Assembly (NCBI RefSeq): GCF_026125785.1
Contig: NZ_JAHCKL010000023.1
Span: 1-64,000 of the forward strand
DNA from: Hydrogenophaga sp.
GTDB lineage: Bacteria > Pseudomonadota > Gammaproteobacteria > Burkholderiales > Burkholderiaceae_C
Reading direction: 5' to 3'
Length of the DNA stretch: 64,000 bases
Positions 7,868-16,580 of the stretch are shown here, one piece after another. Made by a program: the position numbers and the translations under genes. The notes under the pieces are model-generated. The model did no database searches. It had not been told where the DNA came from and worked only from the letters and a program-made list of their open reading frames with translations. The number at the start of each line of letters is the position of its first letter. Position 1 is the stretch's first letter.

Positions 7868-8614
7868 TCAGCCCGCAGTGGCCAGGCCGGGCACGGCCGC
7901 CATGCCCAGGTCGCCGGTGAGCTTGCCCCAGTCGCGGTCGTTCAGGTGCGGGCGCACCGTGTCCATCACGGCCTGGAAGGCTTCGGCCGGGGCACCCTGG
8001 CGCATGCCGCCCAGCACCGCGGCGCGCTGCGGCGCGTTGATGTTCGGGATCATCCAGCGCATCACCAGCATGTTCTCGGCCGGCGGTATCGAAGCCACCA
8101 GCGCGTTGTGCAGGGCGATGAGCTCCAGGTCGGTGTATGTGTCCCAGAGCGCCTGGTTGTGCACGGTCTCCTCGACGTGCATGTGCTGCAGGTTGTCGGC
8201 CACGAACAGCGCCAGCGCCAGGTACAGCGCCTGCAGGCCGGCCTCGCGCTCTGCCGCGTCGCAGACGAGCAGGCCCTGCGCGGCGTCGCGCAGATGGGCG
8301 ATGTGGTGCAGGTGGCCCACGTGGTCGTCGGCCACGGGCCCGCTCACGCCAGGGCGGCGCGCCTCCAGCGCGGGGTGGATGAAACCGTTCTCGTGCGCCA
8401 CATGGCTGGCGCAGAAATCCAGCAGCTCGGCCACCTGGGCCACCGTGTGCTGCAGTTCGGCGACATCGGCCGGATCGGCGCGACCGACCCGCACCAGGGT
8501 GTCGGCCATGTAGGCGCGCAAGGCCTTGTGGATCTCGGCGTAGAAATTGAAGCGGCCGTTGCCGGCACGCGCGGCGGCACTGACATGGGCCATTTCAAGG
8601 GCGTGGGATTGCAT
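7868..8614 (-). CDS. Hemerythrin-like protein
   Basis: A 248-aa helical protein with histidine/glutamate spacing of hemerythrin-like domains: EIHKALR, HVAHENGFIHPALE, DHVGHLHHIAHLRD and HMHVEETVHNQALW. The ATG ending at 8614 follows an AAAGGAAA ribosome-binding site; the frame continues upstream to 8683 without a better signal. It is convergent with the PNPOx-GAF gene (15-base gap). A long C-terminal extension after the metal-binding helices has no recognisable motif. Likely binds iron and oxygen or NO; role unknown. Confidence 0.75.
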   Translation of the reverse strand: MQSHALEMAHVSAAARAGNGRFNFYAEIHKALRAYMADTLVRVGRADPADVAELQHTVAQVAELLDFCASHVAHENGFIHPALEARRPGVSGPVADDHVGHLHHIAHLRDAAQGLLVCDAAEREAGLQALYLALALFVADNLQHMHVEETVHNQALWDTYTDLELIALHNALVASIPPAENMLVMRWMIPNINAPQRAAVLGGMRQGAPAEAFQAVMDTVRPHLNDRDWGKLTGDLGMAAVPGLATAG

Positions 8615-8727
8615 GGTGAAGTTTCCTTTTTCGCGGGATGGCGGTCCGCGGATTCCGCTGTTGGCGGCGAATGCCCCATGCACCGCGCGCCATGGAGAGC
8701 AGTCTAGGAATCGGCCGGGGGGTGCGC

Positions 8728-8768
8728 CGCTAAATAGCGCTTAAAGGAATCGTAAAAACTTCTTAAGC
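8728..8768 (-). promoter_or_regulatory. AT-rich promoter region with inverted repeats upstream of the hemerythrin-like gene
   Basis: Within the 174-base gap, two inverted repeats stand out in an otherwise GC-rich setting: CGCTA-AA-TAGCG (8728-8739) and GCTTAA-N18-TTAAGC (8739-8744 and 8763-8768). The region is notably AT-rich and lies upstream of the minus-strand gene ending its start at 8614. No FNR consensus (TTGAT-N4-ATCAA) is present. Regulatory role is inference. Confidence 0.3.
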
Positions 8769-8788
8769 ACGCGCTGCAGGGCGGCGAA

Positions 8789-9193
8789 TCAGTCCAGTCC
8801 GCGCACCCGGCCGCGCAACTGCTTGACCTGGGCGCGCGAGGCTTTGCCTTGCAGCCGTCGCAGGCGCGAGGCCCGCGTGGGACGTGTCGGCTGGCGGCGG
8901 CGCGGTTCGCTGGCGACGCTGTCCACCAGGGCCTGCAGGCGCTGCAGCGCCTCGGCCTTGTTCTGCTCCAGGCTGCGGCTGGTCTGGGCTTTGATGACCA
9001 CCACGCCCTCGGTCGTGATGCGCTGGTCGCTCAGGCTCAGCAGGCGCGCGCGCACCGCCTCGGGCAGCGAAGACCCGTGGATCGCAAAGCGCAGGTGGAC
9101 CGCATTGGAGACCTTGTTCACGTTCTGCCCGCCCGCGCCCTGTGCGCGGATGGCGGTGAACTCGACCTCGGCGGGATCGATGTCGACGGACAT
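8789..9193 (-). CDS. arfB: Alternative ribosome-rescue factor ArfB (peptidyl-tRNA hydrolase)
   Basis: A 134-aa protein that releases ribosomes stalled on mRNAs lacking a stop codon. The catalytic GGQ lies at residues 21-23 (RAQGAGGQNVNKVSNAV), as in release factors. The C-terminal 35 residues are strongly basic (RRRQPTRPTRASRLRRLQGKA region), the tail that threads the empty mRNA channel. Length fits ArfB/YaeJ. It stands alone between the hemerythrin-like gene and the cytochrome b gene. Confidence 0.93.
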   Translation of the reverse strand: MSVDIDPAEVEFTAIRAQGAGGQNVNKVSNAVHLRFAIHGSSLPEAVRARLLSLSDQRITTEGVVVIKAQTSRSLEQNKAEALQRLQALVDSVASEPRRRQPTRPTRASRLRRLQGKASRAQVKQLRGRVRGLD

Positions 9194-9227
9194 GGCCGCA
9201 GTGTGCCACGCCCGTTCCCGAGGCTCC

Positions 9228-9764
9228 TCAGTAGCGCTCCTTGGTGCCGGTGAACATGGCCTTGATGAGCCGCGTGCGCTCGATGCGGCCCATGATCAGC
9301 GCCGCCGCCGCGTGCAGGCCCACCAGCGGCATCAGCCACTCGGCCAGGCCCTCGTGCAGGTCCTGCACCCACTCCATGCCCCAGAAAGCGTCCAGCGTCT
9401 GCATCCAGCCCGTCAGGCCGATCAGCAGCACGAAGACCATGAGCGTGAGCACCATCAGGCCGCCGAGCGGGTTGTGGCCCCAGTGGTGCTCGGGTTCGCC
9501 ACGTGCCAGAGCACTCAGGTGCTGGCGCAACCGTGAGGGCGTGGGAAAAAAGTCGGCAAAGCGTGCGTGGCGCGGGCCGGTGAAGCCCCACACCGCGCGC
9601 ACGCCGACCCACGCCACGGCCACGTAGCCCAGCCACTGGTGCAGCGTTTCGCCATCGTCCACGACGAACAGGTTGAGCAGCACGCAGGTCACCAGAGACC
9701 AGTGGAAGATGCGCACCAGCGGATCCCAGACCCGCCGCGACGACGTGACCGTGGTGTTCGTCAC
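9228..9764 (-). CDS. Cytochrome b561-family membrane protein
   Basis: A 178-aa four-helix membrane protein of the cytochrome b/b6 (YceI/CybB-like) family. Histidines likely to bind heme sit in RIFHWS, LHQWLGY, QDLHEGLAEW and LVGLHAAAA, the spacing expected of a di-heme b561. It uses a GTG start directly abutting the TAA of the upstream PepSY gene. Together they resemble cytochrome b/PepSY electron-transfer pairs seen across proteobacteria. Electron donor and acceptor are unknown. Confidence 0.85.
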   Translation of the reverse strand: MTNTTVTSSRRVWDPLVRIFHWSLVTCVLLNLFVVDDGETLHQWLGYVAVAWVGVRAVWGFTGPRHARFADFFPTPSRLRQHLSALARGEPEHHWGHNPLGGLMVLTLMVFVLLIGLTGWMQTLDAFWGMEWVQDLHEGLAEWLMPLVGLHAAAALIMGRIERTRLIKAMFTGTKERY

Positions 9765-10025
9765 TTACTTCTGCTCCAGGGGCTTGCCACTGACGGGGTC
9801 GAAATAGATCTCGACCTTCTTGCCTGTCTTGTCGGTGCCGTAGATCTCGTAGCAATGGCCTTTGGTGACCTTGAAGGTCTTGATCTTGTAGCCCTGTGCC
9901 TCCAGGTCTTTCTTGAAGGTGGCTTCAGGCTGCCAGCTTTCCTTGGGCGCGGTGCAGGTGGGCGATGCCATCGCGGCACCAGCGGCGGCGAACAGGACAG
10001 CGGGCAGAACGATCGTCTTCAACAT
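9765..10025 (-). CDS. PepSY-domain periplasmic protein
   Basis: An 86-aa secreted protein with a clear signal peptide (MLKTIVLPAVLFAAAGAAMA) followed by a single PepSY-like fold (residues about 30-85: YKIKTFKVTKGHCYEIYGTDKTG, then a VEIYFDPVSGKPL strand). It is the first gene of a two-gene unit with the cytochrome b gene, zero bases apart. Two cysteines (in PTCTAP and GHCYEI) could form a disulfide. The ATG is preceded by AAGGAGT. Role is presumably in redox or periplasmic regulation; not known. Confidence 0.85.
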   Translation of the reverse strand: MLKTIVLPAVLFAAAGAAMASPTCTAPKESWQPEATFKKDLEAQGYKIKTFKVTKGHCYEIYGTDKTGKKVEIYFDPVSGKPLEQK

Positions 10026-10085
10026 CTTTGAACTCCTTGTGGGTTGACCCGCCTGGGTGGGCGGGTGACGGCATTGAAGCGGCGC

Positions 10086-10113
10086 AACTTGAAGCCAACC
10101 TTAAGAAGGGTTG
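10086..10113 (-). promoter_or_regulatory. Candidate regulator site upstream of the PepSY/cytochrome b unit
   Basis: Between the PepSY gene and mnmA, two near-direct repeats CTTGAAG (10088-10094) and CTTAAG (10100-10105) lie 12 bases apart, with a CAACC/GGTTG inverted pair (10096-10100, 10109-10113) around the second. Tandem repeats with about one-turn spacing are typical of OmpR-type response-regulator sites. No response regulator is encoded nearby, so this is weak inference. Confidence 0.25.
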
Positions 10114-10161
10114 TGGGACGTGCAAGGAGCGGTAACAGGGCCGCGCTGGGATAATCCGCCC

Positions 10162-11310
10162 ATGGCAAGCAAACAGCGTGTGGTGGTCGGGCTCAGCGGC
10201 GGTGTCGATTCCGCGGTGAGCGCGCACCTGCTCAAGCAGCAGGGCTTCGAGGTCATCGGTATCTTCATGAAGAACTGGGAAGACGACGACGACAGCGAAT
10301 ACTGCTCCAGCCGCCAGGACTGGCTGGACGCCGCCAGCGTGGCGGACGTGATCGGCATCGACATCGAACACGTCAGTTTCGCCGCCGAGTACAAGGACCG
10401 CGTATTCGCCGAGTTTCTGCGCGAGTACCAGGCTGGCCGGACGCCCAACCCGGACATCCTCTGCAACGCCGAGATCAAGTTCAAGGCCTTTCTCGACCAC
10501 GCCATGCGCCTGGGCGCCGAGAAAATCGCCACCGGGCACTACGCGCGCGTGCGCGAACGCGATGGCCGCTTCGAGCTGCTCAAGGGCAAGGACCCGCTCA
10601 AGGACCAGAGTTATTTCCTGCACCGGCTGAACCAGGCCCAGTTGTCCCGGACCCTGTTTCCGGTGGGCGAACTGCCCAAGACCGAGGTGCGCCGCATCGC
10701 AGCGGAGATCGGCCTGCCCAATGCGAAGAAGAAGGACTCCACCGGCATCTGCTTCATCGGCGAACGGCCGTTCCGCGAGTTCCTCAACCGCTACATCGCC
10801 CGCGAGCCTGGCCCGATCAGGGACGAGCGTGGCCGCGTGCTGGGTCAGCATGTGGGCCTGAGCTTCTACACCCTCGGGCAGCGCCAGGGGCTGGGCATCG
10901 GTGGCGTGCGCGAAAAGGGCGCGCCGCGCGGTGGTGGCGAGCACGCGCCCTGGTTCGTGGCGCGCAAGGACGTGGACAGCAACACGCTGTGGGTGGTCCA
11001 GGGGCACGACCATCCCTGGCTGCTCACCCCCCATTTGCGTGCGCAGGATGCGAGTTGGGTGGCCGGGCAGGCTCCGCAGGCCGGTGCGCTGGCGGCCAAG
11101 ACCCGCTACCGCCAGGCCGACGCGCCCTGCCGGTTCGAGCCCGAGGGCGGCGCCGGCTTCGCGCTGCACTTTGCCGAACCGCAATGGGCGGTGACGCCAG
11201 GCCAGAGCGCGGTGCTGTACGACGGCGAGGTCTGCCTGGGCGGCGGCGTCATCGCCACCAGCGCCTCATCGACCGCCGAGCCGGCCGGTCGCCAGGCTGT
11301 ACCGGCCTGA
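10162..11310 (+). CDS. mnmA: tRNA-specific 2-thiouridylase MnmA
   Basis: A 382-aa enzyme that thiolates U34 of tRNA-Lys/Glu/Gln using ATP and a persulfide. The PP-loop motif SGGVDS is at 12-17, the catalytic Cys is C101 (NPDILCN) and the second catalytic Cys is C197 (STGICFIG). The C-terminal [14 protein letters not shown] domain is complete. The start ATG at 10162 has no ribosome-binding site; a GATAAT -10 box at 10150-10155 ends six bases before it, so the transcript may be leaderless. The gene is convergent with the DUF3422 gene. Confidence 0.96.
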   Translation: MASKQRVVVGLSGGVDSAVSAHLLKQQGFEVIGIFMKNWEDDDDSEYCSSRQDWLDAASVADVIGIDIEHVSFAAEYKDRVFAEFLREYQAGRTPNPDILCNAEIKFKAFLDHAMRLGAEKIATGHYARVRERDGRFELLKGKDPLKDQSYFLHRLNQAQLSRTLFPVGELPKTEVRRIAAEIGLPNAKKKDSTGICFIGERPFREFLNRYIAREPGPIRDERGRVLGQHVGLSFYTLGQRQGLGIGGVREKGAPRGGGEHAPWFVARKDVDSNTLWVVQGHDHPWLLTPHLRAQDASWVAGQAPQAGALAAKTRYRQADAPCRFEPEGGAGFALHFAEPQWAVTPGQSAVLYDGEVCLGGGVIATSASSTAEPAGRQAVPA

Positions 11311-11330
11311 GCGGCGGCCGCCGCCGCCGT

Positions 11331-12680
11331 TCAGTGCGGTTCGCCGGTGCCCAGGCGGGCGTGGATGCGCCGGGTGGCCCGCCAGACGACCCAGATCACC
11401 AGTGGGATCAATGCGCCGGCGGCGATTTCCGGGTGCACCGGCAGGCCTGCGGCCTTGGCCCCTTTGGCCAGGTAGAGCAGCAGGCTGATCACGTAGTAGG
11501 AAATGGCCGCGATGGACAGGCCCTCCACCGTGGTCTGCAGTTGCAACTGCAGTTGCTGGCCGCGCGTGAGTTTCTCCAGCAACTGCTGGTTCTGTGCTTC
11601 GGTGACGATGTCCACGCGGGTGCGCAGCAGCGCGCTGGTGCGCGCGATGCGTTCGGACAGCGAGGTCAGCCGCTGCGCGCTGGCGGCCACCGTGGCCATC
11701 GCCGGTGACAGCCGGCGCTGCATGAATTCGCCGATGGTCTGCGTGCCGGGGATCGGCTTCTCGCGCAGCTCGGCGATGCGCTGACTCACCAGCGCGTCAT
11801 AGGCCCGTGTGGCGCCGAAGCGGTAGTTGTGCTCGGCGGTGGCGCGCTCCACGCTGGCGGCCAGCGACACCAGCTGGTCCAGCAGCTCCTGTTCGGAGGC
11901 GGACTTGGCTTCCAGCTGCGCCGTGATGCCGGCCAGCCGTGCCTCGGCCTGGGCCAGGGTGGGGGACAGCGCCTTGGCCACGGGCAGGCCGCGCAGCGCC
12001 ATGAGGCGGTAGGTTTCCAGTTCCAGCAGGCGTTGCGAGATGCGGCCCGCGCGGGTGTCGGAGGTGCCCGGGGGCGCGATCACCAGCATGCGCTCGAAGC
12101 CCGAAGGCTCGATATGGAAATCCGTCAGGGCCCACGAGTGGCCGCCGCCCAGTTGGGAGGCCACCAGCGTGCGGCCACCGAACCACTGCTGCGCGGGCGC
12201 CATGAGGGCGGCCTGCGCTTGCGGTGTCGGCTCCGGCAGCTCGGCATGGAGCATGACCAGCTGGATCGCGGCGACGGTGCGGCCGGGGATGTCGCGCAGC
12301 CAGCCCGCCGGCGTGACTGTGTGGGCCAGCAGGTCCGGTTCGCTCTCGCCGAGGCCGGACTGGGGAGGCAAGGGCTGCACGATGGAGTAGCGGGTGAACT
12401 CGGTGTGCCGCTCCCACTTGAGGGTGTGCTCGGCGAAGCGCAGGCGCAGGAAGTTGCCGCGCATCTGCGCTGGCGAAAGATCCTGCTGGCCCGGCAGGCG
12501 GCGCAGGTGTTCGCACTCCTGTTCGCGGCTCACACCTTCGTTGAGCACCGCCACGAACACCACCAGCGCGGGCAGGCGGATGCGCGCCGAGGGTCGCGCA
12601 TGCACCTCGTTGTGCAGCTCCTCGCGAAGAACGTCATCGGGCGGCAGCAGGCGCCCGGCGGACTCGGTGGCGGTGTTCAT
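11331..12680 (-). CDS. DUF3422 family membrane protein
   Basis: A 449-aa protein of the DUF3422 family, common in Burkholderiales and of unknown function. The N-terminal domain begins with the family motif LREELHNEVHARP. A central helical, coiled-coil-prone section (LETYRLMALRGLPVAKALSP and SLAASVERATAEHNYRFGATRAYD) follows, and two C-terminal membrane helices (about 385-405 and 415-435) end in a basic tail. The start forms an ATGA overlap with the Nudix gene, so the two are co-transcribed. Likely a membrane-anchored cytoplasmic protein. Confidence 0.85.
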   Translation of the reverse strand: MNTATESAGRLLPPDDVLREELHNEVHARPSARIRLPALVVFVAVLNEGVSREQECEHLRRLPGQQDLSPAQMRGNFLRLRFAEHTLKWERHTEFTRYSIVQPLPPQSGLGESEPDLLAHTVTPAGWLRDIPGRTVAAIQLVMLHAELPEPTPQAQAALMAPAQQWFGGRTLVASQLGGGHSWALTDFHIEPSGFERMLVIAPPGTSDTRAGRISQRLLELETYRLMALRGLPVAKALSPTLAQAEARLAGITAQLEAKSASEQELLDQLVSLAASVERATAEHNYRFGATRAYDALVSQRIAELREKPIPGTQTIGEFMQRRLSPAMATVAASAQRLTSLSERIARTSALLRTRVDIVTEAQNQQLLEKLTRGQQLQLQLQTTVEGLSIAAISYYVISLLLYLAKGAKAAGLPVHPEIAAGALIPLVIWVVWRATRRIHARLGTGEPH

Positions 12681-13183
12681 GGTGCGGGTGGCGGGCCTTG
12701 CAGCACGGAGGGATCGGTCTGAATCAGGTCGAGTGGGTAGCGCTGGCCGCGCAGGTGGTCCTCGATGCAGCGCAGTACCAGGGGACTGCGGTGGCGGTCC
12801 ACGCTGGCGCGGACCTCCTCGGGCGAGAGCCACAGCGTGCGCACGATGCCCGTGTCCAGCGTGCGGTCGGCGATGGCCTCGCCGAGATCGCCGCAGAAGG
12901 CGAACCGCAGGTAGGTGATGTCCTCGGCCGGCCGGCCCTCGCGCGCCGGCCGCTCGAAGCGGGAGAGGTAGATGCCCACCAGGCCGGTGGGCGTGAACAG
13001 GTGGGTGGTTTCTTCCAGCGTTTCGCGTGCCACACCGTCGGCCGGGCTCTCGCCGGGGTCCAGGTGGCCGGCCGGGTTGTTCAGGCGCAGTCCCTCGGGT
13101 GTGTGCTCCTCCACCAGCAGGTAGCGGCCTTCACGCTCGACCACCGCGGCGACCGTGACGCTGGGTTTCCATCGGATGTTCAT
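12677..13183 (-). CDS. Nudix hydrolase (NudJ-like phosphatase)
   Basis: A 168-aa Nudix-fold pyrophosphohydrolase. The Nudix box is recognisable as GHLDPGE...REtLEET, with the usual final glycine replaced, which is common in this subgroup. Upstream strands VTVAAVVEREGRYLLVEEHT are typical of NudJ, which acts on HMP-pyrophosphate and nucleotides. I start it at the ATG ending at 13183; the frame extends upstream but that part resembles non-coding sequence. It leads a two-gene unit with DUF3422. Substrate not determined. Confidence 0.88.
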   Translation of the reverse strand: MNIRWKPSVTVAAVVEREGRYLLVEEHTPEGLRLNNPAGHLDPGESPADGVARETLEETTHLFTPTGLVGIYLSRFERPAREGRPAEDITYLRFAFCGDLGEAIADRTLDTGIVRTLWLSPEEVRASVDRHRSPLVLRCIEDHLRGQRYPLDLIQTDPSVLQGPPPAP

Positions 13184-13286
13184 GAAACCATTATCCGTGC
13201 CGCCCGGCGGCCCCATGGGCCAAGGGGCGTGTTTCAGGTAAGCTCGCCCCCGACTTGCATTCAACCCCGTGAGTGAGGAGACCTTC

Positions 13287-14420
13287 ATGCTGATAGGCGT
13301 ACCCGCTGAAACCACAGTGGGCGAGACCCGGGTGGCGGTGACCCCCGAGACGGCCAAGAAATACGTGGCGCAAGGCCACACGGTGCGGGTGCAGAGTGGC
13401 GCCGGCGTGGCCGCCAGTGCGCCCGATGCGGCCTATGTGGCCGTGGGTGCAGAGATCACAGATGCGGCCGGTGCCCTGGGTTGCGACCTGGTGCTCAAAG
13501 TACGCACGCCCTTCGACAACGAACTGGCCCTCATGAAGCCAGGCGCCACGCTGGTGGGCATGCTCAACCCCTTTGACGCCGCGGGCCTGCAGCGCCTGGC
13601 CACGGCCGGCCTGACCGCCTTTGCGCTCGAGGCCGCGCCGCGCACCACGCGCGCTCAAAGCATGGACGTGCTCTCCAGCCAAGCCAACATCGCGGGCTAC
13701 AAGGCGGTGATGATCGCCGCCGACCGTTACCAGCGCTTCTTTCCCATGCTCATGACGGCGGCCGGTACGGTCAAGGCCGCCAGGGTGGTGATTCTGGGCG
13801 TGGGCGTGGCGGGCCTGCAGGCCATCGCCACGGCCAAGCGCCTGGGCGCCGTGATCGAAGCCTCCGACGTGCGTCCCAGCGTGAAGGAGCAGGTGGAGTC
13901 GTTGGGGGCCAAGTTCATCGACGTGCCCTACGAGACCGCCGAGGAGAAAGAAGCTGCCGAAGGTGTGGGCGGGTATGCGCGGCCCATGCCGCCCTCCTGG
14001 CTGGAGCGCCAGAAGGCCGAGGTGGCCAAGCGCGTGGCAATGGCCGACGTGGTGATCTCCACCGCGCTGATCCCGGGCCGCGCGGCGCCGGTGCTGGTGA
14101 CGGAAGAGATGGTCAGGTCCATGAAGCCCGGCAGTGTGATCGTGGACATCGCCGCGGGCAAAGGCCCCGACGGCGTGGGCGGCAACTGCCCGCTCACCGA
14201 GGCCGACAAGACCGTGGTGAAGCATGGCGTGACCATCGTGGGCGAGACCAACCTGCCGGCGCTGGTGGGTGCCGATGCCTCCGCGCTGTATGCGCGCAAC
14301 GTGCTTGATTTCCTCAAGCTGGTGTGTCCCAAGGACGCCACCACGGTGCAGGTACCCATGGACGACGACATCGTCGCTGCCTGCCTGATGACGCAAGCCG
14401 GCGAGGTCAAGCGCGCATGA
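13287..14420 (+). CDS. pntAA: Proton-translocating NAD(P)+ transhydrogenase, soluble alpha subunit
   Basis: A 377-aa NAD(H)-binding dI component of the Re/Si-specific transhydrogenase, which makes NADPH from NADH using the proton gradient. The AlaDh/PNT N-terminal domain ([19 protein letters not shown]) and the Rossmann domain ([30 protein letters not shown]) are intact. The ATG at 13287 sits seven bases after GAGGAG (13275-13280). First gene of a four-gene run; its TGA overlaps the panD ATG. The split into AA and AB polypeptides is the alphaproteobacterial/betaproteobacterial arrangement. Confidence 0.96.
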   Translation: MLIGVPAETTVGETRVAVTPETAKKYVAQGHTVRVQSGAGVAASAPDAAYVAVGAEITDAAGALGCDLVLKVRTPFDNELALMKPGATLVGMLNPFDAAGLQRLATAGLTAFALEAAPRTTRAQSMDVLSSQANIAGYKAVMIAADRYQRFFPMLMTAAGTVKAARVVILGVGVAGLQAIATAKRLGAVIEASDVRPSVKEQVESLGAKFIDVPYETAEEKEAAEGVGGYARPMPPSWLERQKAEVAKRVAMADVVISTALIPGRAAPVLVTEEMVRSMKPGSVIVDIAAGKGPDGVGGNCPLTEADKTVVKHGVTIVGETNLPALVGADASALYARNVLDFLKLVCPKDATTVQVPMDDDIVAACLMTQAGEVKRA

Positions 14421-14782
14421 GCCACCGAGTGATGCTGCGCGCGAAGCTGCACCGCGCGACCGTGACCGAAGCCGACCTCCACTACGAGGGCTCCTGCGGC
14501 ATCGACGAAGACCTGCTGGACGCCGCCGACATGCGCGAGTTCGAGAAGATCGAGCTCTACAACGTCAACAACGGTGAACGCTTCTCCACCTACATCATCA
14601 AGGCCCCTCGCGGCTCAGGCGCCATCTCGCTCAACGGCGCTGCGGCCCGCAAGGCCCATGTGGGTGACCTCCTCATCATCTGCACCTACGCTGGGATGAG
14701 CGAAGAGGTGGCCGCCGCGTGGAAGCCGCGTGTCGTGCTGCTGGGCGAGCGCAACCGGATCAACGAGATCAAGACCATCTGA
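14417..14782 (+). CDS. panD: Aspartate 1-decarboxylase
   Basis: A 121-aa pyruvoyl enzyme that makes beta-alanine for pantothenate and CoA. Self-cleavage should occur between Gly25 and Ser26 (YEGSCGID). Other conserved residues are visible: the lysine of [16 protein letters not shown] and the [28 protein letters not shown] core. It lies between pntAA and pntAB with an ATGA overlap upstream and 13 bases downstream, so it is co-transcribed with the transhydrogenase. Placement of panD inside the pnt operon is unusual compared with its common neighbours panB/panC. Confidence 0.96.
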   Translation: MSHRVMLRAKLHRATVTEADLHYEGSCGIDEDLLDAADMREFEKIELYNVNNGERFSTYIIKAPRGSGAISLNGAAARKAHVGDLLIICTYAGMSEEVAAAWKPRVVLLGERNRINEIKTI

Positions 14783-14795
14783 AGCGAGGACTGCC

Positions 14796-15116
14796 ATGGA
14801 AGCCGTATCCCCGACCATCCTGAACCTGATCATCTTCGTGCTGGCGATCTACGTCGGCTACCACGTGGTCTGGAACGTCACGCCCGCGCTGCACACGCCT
14901 TTGATGGCCGTGACCAACGCGATCTCGGCCATCGTCATCGTCGGCGCCATGCTCGCGGCGGCGCTCACGGAGACGAACCTGGGCAAGGCCATGGGCGTGA
15001 TCGCCGTGGCGCTGGCCGCGGTCAATGTCTTCGGCGGCTTCCTGGTGACGCGGCGCATGCTGGAGATGTTCAAGAAGAAGGAACGCAAGCCCGCGGCCAA
15101 GGGAGAGCAGGCATGA
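14796..15116 (+). CDS. pntAB: NAD(P)+ transhydrogenase membrane subunit PntAB
   Basis: A 106-aa membrane subunit (part of dII) with three to four transmembrane segments (about 8-28, 38-60, 66-88) and a lysine-rich C-terminus. It contributes to the proton channel with PntB. GAGGA (14786-14790) precedes the ATG at 14796 by a normal distance. It overlaps pntB by four bases. Confidence 0.93.
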   Translation: MEAVSPTILNLIIFVLAIYVGYHVVWNVTPALHTPLMAVTNAISAIVIVGAMLAAALTETNLGKAMGVIAVALAAVNVFGGFLVTRRMLEMFKKKERKPAAKGEQA

Positions 15117-16537
15117 GCATGAACCTCGTCACGCTGCTCTACCTGGTGGCCAGCGTGTGCTTCATCCAGGCCCTCAAAGGCCTGTCGCACCCCACCACGT
15201 CCATCCGTGGCAATGCCTTCGGCATGACGGGCATGGCCATCGCCGTGCTGACCACGGCCGCGCTCATCGTTGAGCTTTCCGGCGGGCAGGCCGTCGGCCT
15301 GGGCTACGTGCTGGCCGGGCTGGTGGTGGGCGGTGGCGCAGGCGCCATCATGGCCAAACGGGTCGAGATGACCAAGATGCCCGAGCTGGTGGCGTTCATG
15401 CACAGCATGATCGGCCTGGCCGCGGTCTGCATCGCCGTTGCGGTGGTGGCCGAGCCCTGGGCTTTCGCCATCGTGGCCAAGGGCGAACCCATCCCAGGCG
15501 GCAACCGCATCGAACTCGCGCTGGGCGCCTTCATCGGCGCGGTCACCTTCAGCGGCTCGGTCATCGCCTTTGGCAAGCTTTCGGGCAAGTACAAGTTCCG
15601 CCTGTTCCAGGGCGCACCCGTGACCTTCACCGGCCAGCACAAGCTCAACCTGCTGCTGGGCCTGGCCACCGCCTTCTTCATCTTCGGCTTCTGGCACTCG
15701 CAGAGCTGGATCGACATCGTGCTGGTGATCGCGCTGGGCTTCCTGCTGGGCGTGCTGATCATCATCCCGATTGGTGGTGCCGACATGCCGGTGGTGGTGT
15801 CCATGCTCAACAGCTACTCGGGCTGGGCGGCGGCGGGCATCGGTTTCAGCCTGAACAACAGCATGCTGATCATCGCGGGTTCGCTGGTGGGCTCGTCGGG
15901 CGCGATCCTGTCCTACATCATGTGCAAGGCGATGAACCGCTCGTTCATCAGCGTGATCCTGGGGGGCTTCGGCGGCGAGGCCGGCGCGGCCGCCGCCGGG
16001 GCGGCGGTGCAGCGCAGTGTCAAGAGTGGCAGCGCCGACGACGCGGCTTTCGTGCTGGGCAACGCAGAGACCGTGGTGATCGTCCCCGGCTATGGCCTGG
16101 CGGTGGCGCGCGCGCAGCATGCGGTGAAGGAGCTGGCGCACAAGCTCACCGAGAAGGGCGTGACCGTGAAATACGCGATCCACCCCGTGGCCGGACGCAT
16201 GCCGGGTCACATGAACGTGCTGCTGGCCGAGGCCGAGGTGCCTTACGACCAGGTCTTCGAGATGGAAGACATCAACGGCGAGTTCGGCCAGGCCGATGTC
16301 GCCATCATCCTGGGTGCCAACGACGTGGTGAATCCGGCCGCGCTGCAGAAAGGCAGCCCTATCTACGGCATGCCCATCCTGGAGGCCTACAAGGCCAAGA
16401 CGGTGATCGTGAACAAGCGTTCCATGGCGGCGGGTTACGCCGGACTGGACAATGAGCTGTTTTACATGGACAAGACCATGATGGTCTTCGGCGACGCCAA
16501 GAAGGTCGTCGAGGACATGACCAAAGCCGTGGAGTAA
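15113..16537 (+). CDS. pntB: NAD(P)+ transhydrogenase beta subunit
   Basis: A 474-aa protein with an N-terminal membrane portion (about eight or nine helices, residues 5-265) and a C-terminal NADP(H)-binding dIII domain. The dIII motifs VVIVPGYGLAVARAQHAVKEL (NADP fingerprint, about 320), VAGRMPGHMNVLLAEA and the terminal KRSMAAGYAGLDN are all present. With PntAA and PntAB it completes the enzyme. ATGA overlap with pntAB. Only about 40 bases separate it from the acyl-CoA ligase gene, which may be read through. Confidence 0.96.
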   Translation: MSMNLVTLLYLVASVCFIQALKGLSHPTTSIRGNAFGMTGMAIAVLTTAALIVELSGGQAVGLGYVLAGLVVGGGAGAIMAKRVEMTKMPELVAFMHSMIGLAAVCIAVAVVAEPWAFAIVAKGEPIPGGNRIELALGAFIGAVTFSGSVIAFGKLSGKYKFRLFQGAPVTFTGQHKLNLLLGLATAFFIFGFWHSQSWIDIVLVIALGFLLGVLIIIPIGGADMPVVVSMLNSYSGWAAAGIGFSLNNSMLIIAGSLVGSSGAILSYIMCKAMNRSFISVILGGFGGEAGAAAAGAAVQRSVKSGSADDAAFVLGNAETVVIVPGYGLAVARAQHAVKELAHKLTEKGVTVKYAIHPVAGRMPGHMNVLLAEAEVPYDQVFEMEDINGEFGQADVAIILGANDVVNPAALQKGSPIYGMPILEAYKAKTVIVNKRSMAAGYAGLDNELFYMDKTMMVFGDAKKVVEDMTKAVE

Positions 16538-16580
16538 GTCCGCGGCCGCGATGACGCTGACCCAGAAAAGGAGACATGGA

